Source: Streptomyces halobius (GTDB lineage: Bacteria; Actinomycetota; Actinomycetes; Streptomycetales; Streptomycetaceae). From it: 64,000 nt of DNA. The notes beneath the pieces were generated by a model. The model was not told the DNA's origin and made no database searches. It saw only the letters and a list, made by a program, of their open reading frames with translations. This document shows positions 25,036 through 34,164 of this stretch, piece after piece. The position numbers were made by a program, and so were the translations under genes. Position 1 is the stretch's first letter. Every line of letters starts with the position of its first letter. The stretch spans positions 7,564,001-7,628,000 of the forward strand of contig NZ_CP086322.1 in NCBI RefSeq assembly GCF_023277745.1, written 5' to 3'.

Positions 25036-26496
25036 TCAGGCCGAGCGCAGCGACCCCCACACCGACGGCTTGCGTGCCGCCCACGGGCGGGCCTGCTCCA
25101 GTTGCGCGGAGAGCGAGATCAAGGTGGCCTCGTCGCCGTACCGGCCGCCGAACATCACGCCGATCGGCAGCCCCTCGGCGTTCCAGTGCAGTGGGACGCT
25201 CACCGCGGGCTGGCCGGTGGCGTTGTAGAGCGCGGTGAACGGAGTGAACGCGCCGATGGCCGCGAACTCCGCCTGGGGATCGGCGTTGTTGCGCAGTCCG
25301 CCGACCGGAAACGGCGGCTGGGCGAGGGTCGGGGAGAGGATCACGTCATAGCCGCCGGCCGTCGGCATCAGACCGTCCGCGATGGTCTGGGCGAGCGCCC
25401 GGAACGCGTACATCCCGCCCGCGAAGTCCATAGCGGAGACCTCGGCGCCGCGCCTCCGGAGATAGCGGGTGAGCGGCATCAGCAGCTCCTCGCCGTCCTC
25501 CGGCACCGGGCGGTTCGCGGCCATCACCGACCAGACGCGGGTGAAGGCGTAGCGGATGCCGTCGTCCGGGGGGAGCGTCAACTCGTCTGTCTGGTGGCCG
25601 AGTTCACGGAGAAGGGCGGCGGTCTCCTCGACCGCGGTGCGGCAGTCGGCGTGGACGTCGACGTCCGGGATGGGCGCGCCGGTGAGGCAGGCGATACGCA
25701 GCCGCCCGGGAGTGCGGCGGGCGTGGTCGGCGAAGGTCTCGCCGGGCGGCAGCGGGGGCGCCGTGTACGGATCGCCGGGCATCGGACCCGCCATGGCGTC
25801 CAGCAGCGTCGCGGCGTCGGCGACCGTACGGGCCAGCGGCCCCGACGTGCTCAGGCCCGTGACGTCGTGCAACAGCGGGCCAACGCTGATCCGGCCGCGG
25901 CTGGGCTTGATGCCGAACAGCCCGCAGAGCGAGGCCGGGATGCGGATCGAGCCCCCGCCGTCGCTGGCATGCGCGAGGGGCGCCAGGCCGCCGGCGACGG
26001 CGGCGGCCGCCCCACCGCTCGAACCGCCCGCCGACCGCTCCAGATCCCACGGGGTGCGGGCGGGCGGTGCGATCGCGTTCTCGGTGTAGCAGGGCAACCC
26101 GAATTCGGGGGTGTTGGTCTTGCCGAGCATGATCGTGCCGGCCGCGCGCAGCTTGTCGACCACATGGTCGTCGACGGTGGGCACATACGCGGTCAGCGCG
26201 CCCGATCCCATCGTGCAGCGCACACCGGCGACCTGGTTGAGGTCCTTCACCGGGACCGGGACGCCGTGCAGCGGCGGGAGCTCGCGGCCCTCGCGACGGG
26301 CCGCGACGGCCTCGCTCTCGGCGTCCGCGGCCTGCTTGCGGGCGATCTCCGGGGTACGGGTGATGAAGGCGCCCAGCGTGTCGTCCAGCCGGTCCATCCG
26401 CGCCAGATAGTGGTCGGTGAGCTCGACGGGGGAGAGCTCACCGGACCGGATCCCCTCGGCCTGTTCGAGCGCGGTCAGATCGTGCAGTTCGGCCAT
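25036..26496 (-). CDS. amidase signature family hydrolase
   Basis: 486 residues. The Ser-cisSer-Lys triad is present: Lys in LHGVPVPVKDLNQVAG, cis-Ser and nucleophile Ser in ERSAGGSSGGAAAAVAGG and DGGGSIRIPASLCGLFGIKP. C-terminal part AIGAFTPFTALYNATGQPAV is family-typical. No GatB/GatC partner, so not the tRNA amidotransferase; it should hydrolyse a small amide. Its 3' end overlaps the GGCCGAGCGCAGCG repeat motif, giving the tail LRSA. Followed convergently by soxR beyond a strong terminator. Confidence 0.9.
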   Translation of the reverse strand: MAELHDLTALEQAEGIRSGELSPVELTDHYLARMDRLDDTLGAFITRTPEIARKQAADAESEAVAARREGRELPPLHGVPVPVKDLNQVAGVRCTMGSGALTAYVPTVDDHVVDKLRAAGTIMLGKTNTPEFGLPCYTENAIAPPARTPWDLERSAGGSSGGAAAAVAGGLAPLAHASDGGGSIRIPASLCGLFGIKPSRGRISVGPLLHDVTGLSTSGPLARTVADAATLLDAMAGPMPGDPYTAPPLPPGETFADHARRTPGRLRIACLTGAPIPDVDVHADCRTAVEETAALLRELGHQTDELTLPPDDGIRYAFTRVWSVMAANRPVPEDGEELLMPLTRYLRRRGAEVSAMDFAGGMYAFRALAQTIADGLMPTAGGYDVILSPTLAQPPFPVGGLRNNADPQAEFAAIGAFTPFTALYNATGQPAVSVPLHWNAEGLPIGVMFGGRYGDEATLISLSAQLEQARPWAARKPSVWGSLRSA

Positions 26497-26794
26497 GGAC
26501 GTGCACCCTCTCGTGTGGCGTCCCGCGGCCCTGCTGCCGCACGGACGGGAGGAGCTGACGCCGGCGCGGGTTGGTGTGCTCCCTTACGCCTGAACGGCGT
26601 GGGTGCCCACACGTGGTCAGCCCGTGAACAGTTGTTTCACTTCCAGCGCGCGTGCGTAAAGAGCGTAGAGGGTCGGCATGCCGACACGGAGCACGCGGAC
26701 GCGGGGCCGGACGGGTAGGAGGAGCGCGCTGCGGCGGGCGGTCGCCGCGGCCGCCGCCCCCTGGCGCGCGAGCATGCGACGGAAGGTCCACCGT

Positions 26795-27526
26795 TCAACC
26801 ACCTCCGGGGATATGTGCTGACAAAGCCCTTGCCGCGCTGACCAGTTCGGCATTGCCGGCAGCCGTGGTGCCGTCGGGGAGCAGCAACGTGTCCTCGATG
26901 CCGATGCGGGTGGCCAGCCCCAGCTCGGCGGCCAGTCGCAGTACCGGCCAGGCTCCGCCGTCCACGCCGTGCAGCAGCACCGGCCGGCCGTGTGGCGCGG
27001 TGGTCACCTCGGCGAGCAGTGCGCGTGCGGCGGCCGGGGCCGACCGGGCGTCGGTGTCCATCACCTCGGCCAGCACCCGCAGCACCCCCGGTGCCAGCGG
27101 CGAGCGGGCGAACCGCGCGGCGCCGTCCGTTCCGGACCATATGCCGGCCTCGACGCCGATGCCGCGCTCCAGCAACGCGGCGGCGACGGTCTCGGCCCCC
27201 GGCTCATGCCAGTTGACGGAGGCGTGATCGGGCAGCACCGGCCAGGCCCTGATCTGCTTCGCACGGACCCCCGGCTCCGGCTCGGCCCACGCACCGGTCG
27301 TCACCCCGACGGTCACGTCCACCGCGGCCCGGATCGCCTCCAGGACCGGGGCCACCACGCGCGGCGAGAGCGAGTCCCGGCCGCAGGGGGTCTTGGGATG
27401 GACGTGGATATCGTCGGCCCCGGTCGCGACCGCCTCCCGCGCGGCGTCGGCGAGCGCGGCCGGTGACATCGGCACCGCCCCGGAATCGGCCGCCGTCCGA
27501 GCACCGTTGAGACATACCTGCATCAT
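26795..27526 (-). CDS. BKACE-family beta-keto acid cleavage enzyme (DUF849)
   Basis: 243 residues. TIM-barrel zinc enzymes that condense or cleave a beta-keto acid with acetyl-CoA, the type member being the Kce enzyme of lysine fermentation. Landmarks: VCLNGARTAADSGAVPMSP, ATGADDIHVHPKTPCGRDSL (HxH metal ligands), VTTGAWAEP, DHASVNWHEPGAETVAAALL and GIGVEAGIWSG with the catalytic Glu, and TRIGIEDTLLLPDG. Two adjacent ATGs (27526, 27523) are possible; no clear Shine-Dalgarno. A somewhat short member (others ~270-300). Substrate is not deducible. Confidence 0.85.
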   Translation of the reverse strand: MMQVCLNGARTAADSGAVPMSPAALADAAREAVATGADDIHVHPKTPCGRDSLSPRVVAPVLEAIRAAVDVTVGVTTGAWAEPEPGVRAKQIRAWPVLPDHASVNWHEPGAETVAAALLERGIGVEAGIWSGTDGAARFARSPLAPGVLRVLAEVMDTDARSAPAAARALLAEVTTAPHGRPVLLHGVDGGAWPVLRLAAELGLATRIGIEDTLLLPDGTTAAGNAELVSAARALSAHIPGGG

Positions 27527-27819
27527 GCTTCGATGATGACAGGGGGGGCTGACAACGCCCTGCGCGCGGGAAGTTCGCAGGTTGCGTCCGTCCCGACTCC
27601 GCCAGGATCCTGGCCATGCTCGGCTCGCGGGGAGTCCGCAGGCCGCGCCCCGGCCCTGCCAGGCCCCCGGCCCCCGGCCCCCGCCAGGACTGGCCCCCGC
27701 CAGGACCCCGGCCGCAACCGGCCTGCGGGCAGTCCCCAGCCCGCGGTCACGCCCGGCCCAACGGGGATCGGCCGCGCCCTCCCCTCGGATCCGGCCGCGC
27801 CCCGCCCTCGGAGCGCCGC

Positions 27820-28434
27820 TCACGCCGCCGCGAACGCTCCGTCCCCCCGGACCTGTTCCGCGCTCGCCAGCGCCTCGGGCGTCAGCACCGACGCCGGGGC
27901 CAGCACCCCGCACTCCCGGCACGCGGGCCCGGACGCCGGGCAGCCCGTCCGCTCCGCGACCCAGGCGAAGCGGGTCCCGCCGCACACCGGGCAGTCCCGG
28001 CGCGGACGTCCCGACTCCATGGCAGCGATCATCCGACGGAGCACCACCGCGAGCCGGGCCGCCGGATGCCGATGCGGTGACTCACAGGGCACGATGTCGC
28101 AGCCGCCCCACGTACGCCGGTGCCAGTCGTCGATCGCGCTGGGCTGCCGGATGCCGTGGTGCTTCTCTTGGCGACGCCGGGCGGCGAACTCCTCCTCGTA
28201 CGCCAGCCAGACGGTGCGGGCCTCCTCCAGCTCGGCCAGCGCGGCCACCAGCCGCTCCGGGTCCGGGTCGCGGTCATGGGTCGCGATCCCGACCCGGGTG
28301 CACAGATGGTGCCAGGTCGCCCGGTGCCCGTACGGGGCGAAGCGTTCCAGGCACTTGCGCAGGGCGGTACGGCGCTGAGCTGTGACGAGTCGTGGATTGC
28401 GGACCTGTTCGGCGAGGGCTCTGAAACCGGCCAT
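27820..28434 (-). CDS. hypothetical protein with a C-terminal zinc ribbon
   Basis: 204 residues, start ATG 28434 with GGAGGTGGTAGAAC. A helical N-terminal part (RNPRLVTAQRRTALRKCLER, LAALAELEEARTVWLAYEEE-like) is followed by the Cys pairs CPVCGGTRF and CRECG about 25 residues apart, a typical zinc ribbon. Trp/His-rich patch DDWHRRTWGGCDIVPCESPH may add ligands. I do not recognise the family; DNA, RNA or protein binding are all possible. It is a single gene, divergent from the acylase at 28739. Confidence 0.65.
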   Translation of the reverse strand: MAGFRALAEQVRNPRLVTAQRRTALRKCLERFAPYGHRATWHHLCTRVGIATHDRDPDPERLVAALAELEEARTVWLAYEEEFAARRRQEKHHGIRQPSAIDDWHRRTWGGCDIVPCESPHRHPAARLAVVLRRMIAAMESGRPRRDCPVCGGTRFAWVAERTGCPASGPACRECGVLAPASVLTPEALASAEQVRGDGAFAAA

Positions 28435-28738
28435 GTTCTACCACCTCCGGGGGGAGGACCCGACTGGACACCGAAGGGACGTAGCCGATCACCGCATGGA
28501 TCCATCGAATTTTCTTGCGGTTCGGGGCGCTTCTCTCGTGAGGTGCCGTGGCGCTGTCGTAGCGGTGCCGAATGCGCGACCGCGGTGCCGAGTACGCGAT
28601 CCCGGCCGACCGCCTGCGGGGAAGCGGGAACGGTGACTGCTGTTCATCTTCCGGTAGCACGTAACCGCCGGTAACGTCCCGCCTGTCCGCCCTCCCTCAC
28701 GTTCTCAAGGAGCGAGGGGCCCCCATCGAGGAGCAGGA
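28435..28738. other. divergent promoter region
   Basis: Between the zinc-ribbon gene and the acylase gene. AT-richer patch at about 28495-28520 (CATCGAATTTTCTTGCGG) is the best promoter candidate. GAGGAG at 28728-28733 serves the acylase. No gene, no strong hairpin seen. Confidence 0.5.
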
Positions 28739-31621
28739 ATGCGACGACGTACCGGAAGACTCAGGACCGCCGCCGCGGCAGCCCTGTTCGCCTTGGGTGC
28801 CACGGTGCTGGCACCGCCCCCCACCGCGGCCGCCGGATCCTCCTCCGCTCTCGACTTCGCGCGAGCGGGAGGTGCCCCCGTGGCCCCCGACTACTGCCAG
28901 AGCCAGTGCGCCGACATCCTGCCGCCGGGCACCAACGGCAACGCGACCCTGATGGAGATCCTCGCCCACAAGCTGTTCGGCACCCGGCCCGCGCACGCCT
29001 CCGACCAACTCGCCCCGTACGGCGCGCTGGCGAGCGGCTATCAGTCGCTCACCGACGACACCCTCAGCACCTTCTTCAACGACGCCTCGTTCGGCGTCCC
29101 GAAGGACCAGATAGCCCAGGTCACCGCCCCGCGTGACGATGTCACCATCACCCGCGACAGGAAGACCGGCGTCCCGCACATCAAGGGCACCACCCGTTAC
29201 GGCACCGAGTTCGGCGTCGGCTACGCCGCGGGTCAGGACCGGCTCTGGCTGATGGACCTCTTCCGTCACATCGGACGCGGCGAGCTGACCTCCTTCGCGG
29301 GCGGCGCACTCGCCAACCAGGGCCTGGAGCAGCAGTTCTGGCCGCAGGCCCCGTACACCGAGAAGGACCTCCAAGAGCAGGTCGACTACATCGAGGACCA
29401 CAACGGGGCGCGCGGCAAGCAGGCCATGGCGGACGCCCGGGCGTACGTGGACGGCATCAACGCCTACATCCGGAAGGCCGAGGAAGGCCGCTACTTCCCG
29501 GGCGAGTACGTGCTCACCGGGCATGTCGACGCCGTCACCAACGCGGGAGCCACGCGACGGACGTCGCACACCGACGGCATCAAGCCCTTCACGCTCACCG
29601 ACCTGATCGCGCTGGCCTCCGTCGTCGGCGGTCTCTTCGGCAACGGCGGGGGAGGGGAAGTCCCCAACGCGCTGTCCCTGCTCGCCGCGCAGCAGAAGTA
29701 CGGCGTGGAGAAGGGCACCAAAGTCTGGGAGTCCTTCCGCGAGCGCGACGACCCCGAGGCCGTGAAGACCCTGCACGACGGCAGCAGCTTCCCGTACGCC
29801 GTCAAACCGGCCCGCGCCAAGGGCACCGCGCTGCCCGACCGGGGCTCGGTCACCCCCGAACCACTCGTCTTCGACCGCACGGGCGCCGCCGCCTCCAAGG
29901 GCGTGGCACCGCCACAGGACCCGGTCAAGGCCCCGAAGAAGTACCGGAAGCTGGAAGGGCTGTTCAAGAACGGGGTGCTGCCCGAGGGCAGCTTCAACCC
30001 GACGCGGCACCGCGGGATGTCCAATGCCCTGCTCGTCTCCGGCAAGCACACCGCCAGCGGCAACCCGGTCGCCGTCTTCGGCCCGCAGACCGGCTACTTC
30101 GCGCCGCAGCTGCTGATGCTCCAGGAGATCCAGGGGCCGGGCATCAGCGCCCGCGGCGCCTCCTTCGCGGGCGTCGGCATGTACGTCCAGCTCGGCCGTG
30201 GCCAGGACTACTCCTGGAGCGCCACCTCCGCCGGCCAGGACATCACCGACACCTACGCCGTCGACCTGTGCAACGCGGACGGCTCCGAGCCCACCAAGGA
30301 CGCCACCTCCTACCGCTACCACGGCGCCTGCGTCCCCATGGAGAAGCTGGAGCGCACCAACTCCTGGAAACCCACCATCGCCGACCCGACGGCGGCAGGC
30401 TCGTACCGGATGCAGGTCTTCCGCACCAAGTACGGGACCGTCACCCACCGCGCCACCATCGGCGGCAAGCCCGTCGCCTACACCGCGCTGCGCTCCACCT
30501 ACCGCCACGAGGCCGACTCCATCATCGGCTTCCAGATGCTCAACGACCCCGCGTACGTCCGCGACGCCACGTCCTTCCAGAAGGCCACCCGGCACATCGG
30601 CTACGCCTTCAACTGGTTCTATGCCGACTCCCGCGACATCGCCTACTACAACAGCGGCCTCAACCCGGTCCGCAACCCCCAAGTCGACCCCACGCTGCCC
30701 GTCAAGGCGGCCGCGGCCCACGAATGGCGGGGCTACGACCCCAGGACCAATACCAGCGACTACACCCCGCCCGCCCAGCACCCGCAGTCCGTCAACCAGG
30801 ACTACTACATCTCCTGGAACAACAAGCAGGCCACCAACTACGACTCGGCCGGCTTCGGCAACGGCTCCGTCCACCGCGGCAGTCTGCTGGACGACCGGGT
30901 ACGCGCGCTGACCGAGGAGGGCGGGGTGACCCGCGCGTCGCTGACCCGGGCGATGTCCGAGGCCGCCGTCACCGACCTGCGCGGCGAGGACGTCCTGCCC
31001 GAACTCCTGCGGGTACTGCGCAGCAAGCCCCTCGCCGATCCCACGCTCCGCGCCGCCGTCCAGCGACTGGAGGCATGGCAAGAGGAGGGCGCACAGCGCC
31101 GGGAGACCGCCGCGGGCTCGCACACCTACACCCACCCCGACGCCGTACGGCTGATGGACGCCTGGTGGCCGCTGCTGATCGAGGGCGTCTTCAAGCCGGG
31201 CCTGGGCGGCGAGCTCTACGACGCACTGCGCACCAACCTCGCCATCGACGAGGCGCCGTCGGCCGGTCACGGCCCGACCGGTTCGCACGCCGGATCCGCG
31301 TTCCAGTACGGCTGGTGGAGCTACGCCGACAAGGACCTCCGCGCGGTGCTCGGCGACCGGGTCGACGGCCCGCTCGCGGCCCCGTACTGCGGCAACGGCC
31401 GGCTGTCGGCCTGCCGTGACACCCTGCTCGCCACGCTCCGGCAGGCGAACGGGAAGACGGCCGAGCGGGTCTACCCGGGCGACGACAGCTGCCGGGCCGG
31501 CGACCAGTGGTGCGCGGACGCGATCATCCACCGTGCGGTGGGCGGTCTGACGCACGACACCGTCAGCTGGCAGAACCGGCCGACGTATCAGCAGGTCGTG
31601 GAGTTCCCCGCACATCGGTGA
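28739..31621 (+). CDS. secreted penicillin-acylase-family N-terminal nucleophile hydrolase
   Basis: 960 residues with a signal peptide (MRRRTGRLRTAAAAALFALG to about residue 32). Ntn amidohydrolases are made as a precursor cut into alpha and beta chains; the new N-terminal Ser of beta is the nucleophile. Here the alpha part includes RDDVTITRDRKTGVPHIKGT and VGYAAGQDRLWLMDLFRHIG; the probable cleavage is in HRGMSNALLVSG with Ser at about residue 428; the beta part shows QLGRGQDYSWSATSAGQDIT and IGYAFNWFYADSRDIAYYNS. Larger than penicillin G acylase (~850), with extra N-terminal and central segments. Candidates for substrate are N-acyl lipopeptides, acyl-homoserine lactones or penicillins. A strong terminator follows. 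Confidence 0.9.
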   Translation: MRRRTGRLRTAAAAALFALGATVLAPPPTAAAGSSSALDFARAGGAPVAPDYCQSQCADILPPGTNGNATLMEILAHKLFGTRPAHASDQLAPYGALASGYQSLTDDTLSTFFNDASFGVPKDQIAQVTAPRDDVTITRDRKTGVPHIKGTTRYGTEFGVGYAAGQDRLWLMDLFRHIGRGELTSFAGGALANQGLEQQFWPQAPYTEKDLQEQVDYIEDHNGARGKQAMADARAYVDGINAYIRKAEEGRYFPGEYVLTGHVDAVTNAGATRRTSHTDGIKPFTLTDLIALASVVGGLFGNGGGGEVPNALSLLAAQQKYGVEKGTKVWESFRERDDPEAVKTLHDGSSFPYAVKPARAKGTALPDRGSVTPEPLVFDRTGAAASKGVAPPQDPVKAPKKYRKLEGLFKNGVLPEGSFNPTRHRGMSNALLVSGKHTASGNPVAVFGPQTGYFAPQLLMLQEIQGPGISARGASFAGVGMYVQLGRGQDYSWSATSAGQDITDTYAVDLCNADGSEPTKDATSYRYHGACVPMEKLERTNSWKPTIADPTAAGSYRMQVFRTKYGTVTHRATIGGKPVAYTALRSTYRHEADSIIGFQMLNDPAYVRDATSFQKATRHIGYAFNWFYADSRDIAYYNSGLNPVRNPQVDPTLPVKAAAAHEWRGYDPRTNTSDYTPPAQHPQSVNQDYYISWNNKQATNYDSAGFGNGSVHRGSLLDDRVRALTEEGGVTRASLTRAMSEAAVTDLRGEDVLPELLRVLRSKPLADPTLRAAVQRLEAWQEEGAQRRETAAGSHTYTHPDAVRLMDAWWPLLIEGVFKPGLGGELYDALRTNLAIDEAPSAGHGPTGSHAGSAFQYGWWSYADKDLRAVLGDRVDGPLAAPYCGNGRLSACRDTLLATLRQANGKTAERVYPGDDSCRAGDQWCADAIIHRAVGGLTHDTVSWQNRPTYQQVVEFPAHR

Positions 31622-31638
31622 ACGGCGCAACGACCGAT

Positions 31639-31668
31639 GCCGGCCCCGGGCGTGTGCCCGGGGCCGGC
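31639..31668 (+). terminator. 13-bp perfect stem, GTGT loop
   Basis: GCCGGCCCCGGGC - GTGT - GCCCGGGGCCGGC, 18 bases after the acylase stop. Confidence 0.75.
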
Positions 31669-31810
31669 CCGCGTCCGCGGTGCGCGGACCGACGGGAACC
31701 TGTCGCTGGGCGCCTGCTGCGTTCCCGGCTGGCCTCGGGGACGTCTCGGGCCGCGGGTTATGCTGCACAGTCCTGAATTCCAGGGGGAGTTGGAAAGCGA
31801 GTAGGGGCGC

Positions 31811-32830
31811 ATGGCCTTGTTGGGTCCGCAGCAGTATCCGGCCGAGCTGCTTGACACGACCATGGACCAGTTGCGCACGCTGATCGTGGTGCGGGAGACG
31901 GGCACGGCGCTGGGCGCTGCCCGCCGACTGGGCCGCGAGCAGTCCAGCGTGCAAAAGCAACTGGACACCATGAACCGCACCTTCGCCGCGCTGTGCGGCG
32001 AGGAACTCGTCCTCAAGCAGGGGCGTGGGAGGGACGCCCTGTTCACCGCCACCGGCGAGGCGATGGTCGATCTGGCGCGGCGCACGCTCGGGGAGTGGTC
32101 GGACGGGGTGCACGACGCCCGCCGCCGGCTGGGCCGGACGCTGTCCGTCGGCACCACCCGCTACACACTCGGCTTCCTTCTGGACGCGGTGGAACGTGTC
32201 AGCGAGGACTACGAGCGCGACGACGTCGACCTGAAGGTCACCCACGTCCGCACCGGTGACCTCTTCACCAAGCTGCGCGGTAAGGAGCTCGATCTCGTCT
32301 GCGGCAGTGTGGTCGTCACGGAGGGCGAGGAGGCGGAACTGCTGGCGCCGTACGAGGTCATGGAATGGCGGCGCAGCGGGCTGTCCCTGCTGACGAACCT
32401 GCCGCCGGACCGGCTCCCCGGCTCCTCGTTCCGGGCCCGCGATCTGCGCCGGCTGTCCCTGGTGGTCTCGGGCGGCGTGATCGGCCGGGTGCTGAAGGCG
32501 TGGTACGGCCCCGACTACCGCCAGAAGCTCACCGTCGGCGCGGAGATAGAGGCCGCGCACTACGGCTTCGAGCTGCTGCGCTCGGGTGTGGTGAGCGGTG
32601 CCATGCTCGTCACCCGTGGCATAGGGGAGGCGGCGGCGGACGGCCGTCTCCCGGAGGCCGGGGGGCTGCGGACCCTGGAGATCGTCGGGGATGTGGGGCC
32701 CACGACCGAGGTGCTGGTCGGGGTGTTCACGCGGAGCGGAGAGCGGGACGCGTACGGACCGGGCCATCCGCTCAACCTCCTCTGGGAGGCGCTGTCGGCG
32801 GAGAGCGAGCGGTGGTGGCTCCGGCCCTAG
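31811..32830 (+). CDS. LysR-type transcriptional regulator
   Basis: 339 residues, ATG 31811 with AGGGG. N-terminal winged helix: MDQLRTLIVVRETGTALGAA, RRLGREQSSVQKQLDTMNRT, LVLKQGRGRDALFTATGEAM, the LysR pattern with a few unusual residues. The C-terminal part (TLSVGTTRYTLGFLLDAVER, LFTKLRGKELDLVCGSVVVT) is a periplasmic-binding-like effector domain. No divergent partner gene of the classical LysR layout; the acylase upstream and the ABC operon downstream run in the same direction, so its target is unclear. Confidence 0.8.
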   Translation: MALLGPQQYPAELLDTTMDQLRTLIVVRETGTALGAARRLGREQSSVQKQLDTMNRTFAALCGEELVLKQGRGRDALFTATGEAMVDLARRTLGEWSDGVHDARRRLGRTLSVGTTRYTLGFLLDAVERVSEDYERDDVDLKVTHVRTGDLFTKLRGKELDLVCGSVVVTEGEEAELLAPYEVMEWRRSGLSLLTNLPPDRLPGSSFRARDLRRLSLVVSGGVIGRVLKAWYGPDYRQKLTVGAEIEAAHYGFELLRSGVVSGAMLVTRGIGEAAADGRLPEAGGLRTLEIVGDVGPTTEVLVGVFTRSGERDAYGPGHPLNLLWEALSAESERWWLRP

Positions 32831-33028
32831 GGCGGTGGCGGCGGCTCAGCGGGTGGGCAAAGTCCCCGCGCTGGGCCCCTTGCGGCCACGACGCGGCGGG
32901 CGCGGGGCGTGTTCCCGCGGCCCGCCACGCGAGCTGGTGGCACCGCAGGTACTGCCGGCGACAGCACCTGGTGATACGCCTAGCGCTGTGACCGGGACGT
33001 TCGGCTGGTCGATGGAGGGGCATGAGCA

Positions 33029-33042
33029 CCTGAACCGTTCGG
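33029..33042 (+). promoter_or_regulatory. palindromic GAACCGTTCGGTAA box
   Basis: ACCG-TT-CGGT core about 165 bases before the ABC ATPase gene in the gap behind the LysR-type gene; regulator unknown. Confidence 0.3.
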
Positions 33043-33072
33043 TAATGTGTTCGTCCGGGGAGAGCTCGAACG

Positions 33073-33091
33073 GCTGCCGCCAGGCGGCAGC
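33073..33091 (+). promoter_or_regulatory. leader hairpin in front of the ABC operon
   Basis: GCTGCCGC-CAG-GCGGCAGC, a perfect 8-bp stem located 27 bases before a 25-codon ORF and 102 before the ATPase start. Could be a terminator/attenuator or an mRNA-stabilising stem. Confidence 0.45.
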
Positions 33092-33118
33092 GGTCAGCCG
33101 TAGCCGAAGACGCGTCCC

Positions 33119-33196
33119 ATGACCACGGACGTCGGCGCGGTCTCCGGCCCCTCATCCCAGAGGACGACCACGAGATGGACGGGGGAAAACCGATGA
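33119..33196 (+). CDS. 25-residue upstream ORF coupled to the ABC ATPase
   Basis: ATG 33119 to TGA 33194-33196 codes for MTTDVGAVSGPSSQRTTTRW plus TGENR. Its stop overlaps the ATPase start as ATGA, the standard translational coupling layout. A weak GAAGA lies 11 bases before the ATG. It may be a leader peptide or the remnant 5' end of a lost gene; it may also not be translated. Thr/Arg/Ser content offers no obvious amino-acid attenuation signal. Confidence 0.35.
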   Translation: MTTDVGAVSGPSSQRTTTRWTGENR

Positions 33197-34164
33197 CGAC
33201 CGCTCACGCCATATCCGGGGTTGGGAGCAGCCCACCACCGGAGAGAGACATGGTCATCGACGTACGGGATCTGCGGATGCGCTACCGCGGCCAGGATGTG
33301 CTAAACGGGCTGGGCTTCACGGTCCGGCGAGGTGAAGTCGTCGTGCTGCTCGGCCCGAACGGCGCGGGTAAGACCACCACGATCGAGGTCTTGGAGGGCT
33401 TCCGGATGCGCTCGGCCGGTGATGTGACCGTCCTCGGCACCGATCCGGCTCGCGGGGACGAGCGGTGGCGTGCACGCCTGGGCATCGTGTTGCAGTCCTG
33501 GCGCGACCACGGCAAGTGGCGGGTGCGGGAACTGCTGGCCCAGCTTGGTTCGTACTACGCGCCGTACTCCACCGCCCTCGTTCGGCGGCCGTGGGACGTC
33601 GACGAGCTCATCGCCTCCGTGGGGCTGACCGAGCAGGCGGACAAGCGGGTCGGAACCCTGTCGGGCGGGCAGCGCAGGCGTTTCGACGTGGCCGTCGGCA
33701 TCGTGGGCAGACCCGAGCTGCTGTTCCTGGACGAGCCGACGGCCGGTCTGGACCCGGAGGCCAGGAACGAGTTCCACGGTCTGGTACGTGGGCTCGCGGA
33801 CGAGAGCACCACCGTTCTGATGACCACGCACGACCTGGCCGAGGCGGAGAAGCTCGCCGACCGGATCCTCGTTCTGGCCGGTGGCCGGATCGTGGCCGAT
33901 GGTGCGGCAGAGGAGCTGTCCCGGCAGGCGTCGGCCGAGGCCACCGTGCGCTGGACGCGGGACGGGCTGCCCTTCGAGGAGGCGACGGCCGAGCCCACCC
34001 GGTTCGTCCGTCGGCTGTTCGAGGAGCACGGCGAGGCGATCGGCGGGCTGGAGGTGCGCCGGGCGAGCCTGGAGGACACCTACTTGACGATGGTGCGGGA
34101 GCTGGAGGCGGGGAGCGTCCCCGGCGAGCGGGCGGCACACGGTTTCGGGGAGGGATCGCGATGA
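33193..34164 (+). CDS. ABC-2-type exporter, ATP-binding subunit
   Basis: 323 residues. ATG 33193 chosen since GGGGGAAAA precedes it; an in-frame ATG at 33175 has none. Motifs: Walker A LLGPNGAGKTTTIEVLEGF, Q-loop GIVLQSWRDH, signature LSGGQRRRFDVAVG, Walker B ELLFLDEPTAGLDPEAR, H-loop MTTHDLAEAEKLADRI. The C-terminal ~90 residues form the regulatory tail of the DrrA-like class of drug/lipid exporters. The gene is directly coupled (ATGA) to the permease. Confidence 0.93.
   Translation: MTTAHAISGVGSSPPPERDMVIDVRDLRMRYRGQDVLNGLGFTVRRGEVVVLLGPNGAGKTTTIEVLEGFRMRSAGDVTVLGTDPARGDERWRARLGIVLQSWRDHGKWRVRELLAQLGSYYAPYSTALVRRPWDVDELIASVGLTEQADKRVGTLSGGQRRRFDVAVGIVGRPELLFLDEPTAGLDPEARNEFHGLVRGLADESTTVLMTTHDLAEAEKLADRILVLAGGRIVADGAAEELSRQASAEATVRWTRDGLPFEEATAEPTRFVRRLFEEHGEAIGGLEVRRASLEDTYLTMVRELEAGSVPGERAAHGFGEGSR

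Noticed and set aside
26795..27985. Longer form of the BKACE protein with 150 extra N-terminal residues
   Set aside because: The extension is Gly/Arg/Ala low-complexity from a repeat-rich gap, and the family starts at the VCLNGAR strand.
28697..32767. A minus-strand open frame of 1356 codons opposite the acylase and LysR genes
   Set aside because: It is the antisense shadow of GC-biased codons; no motif, Gly/Val/Arg-heavy composition, whereas the plus-strand genes show signal peptide, catalytic motifs and RBS.
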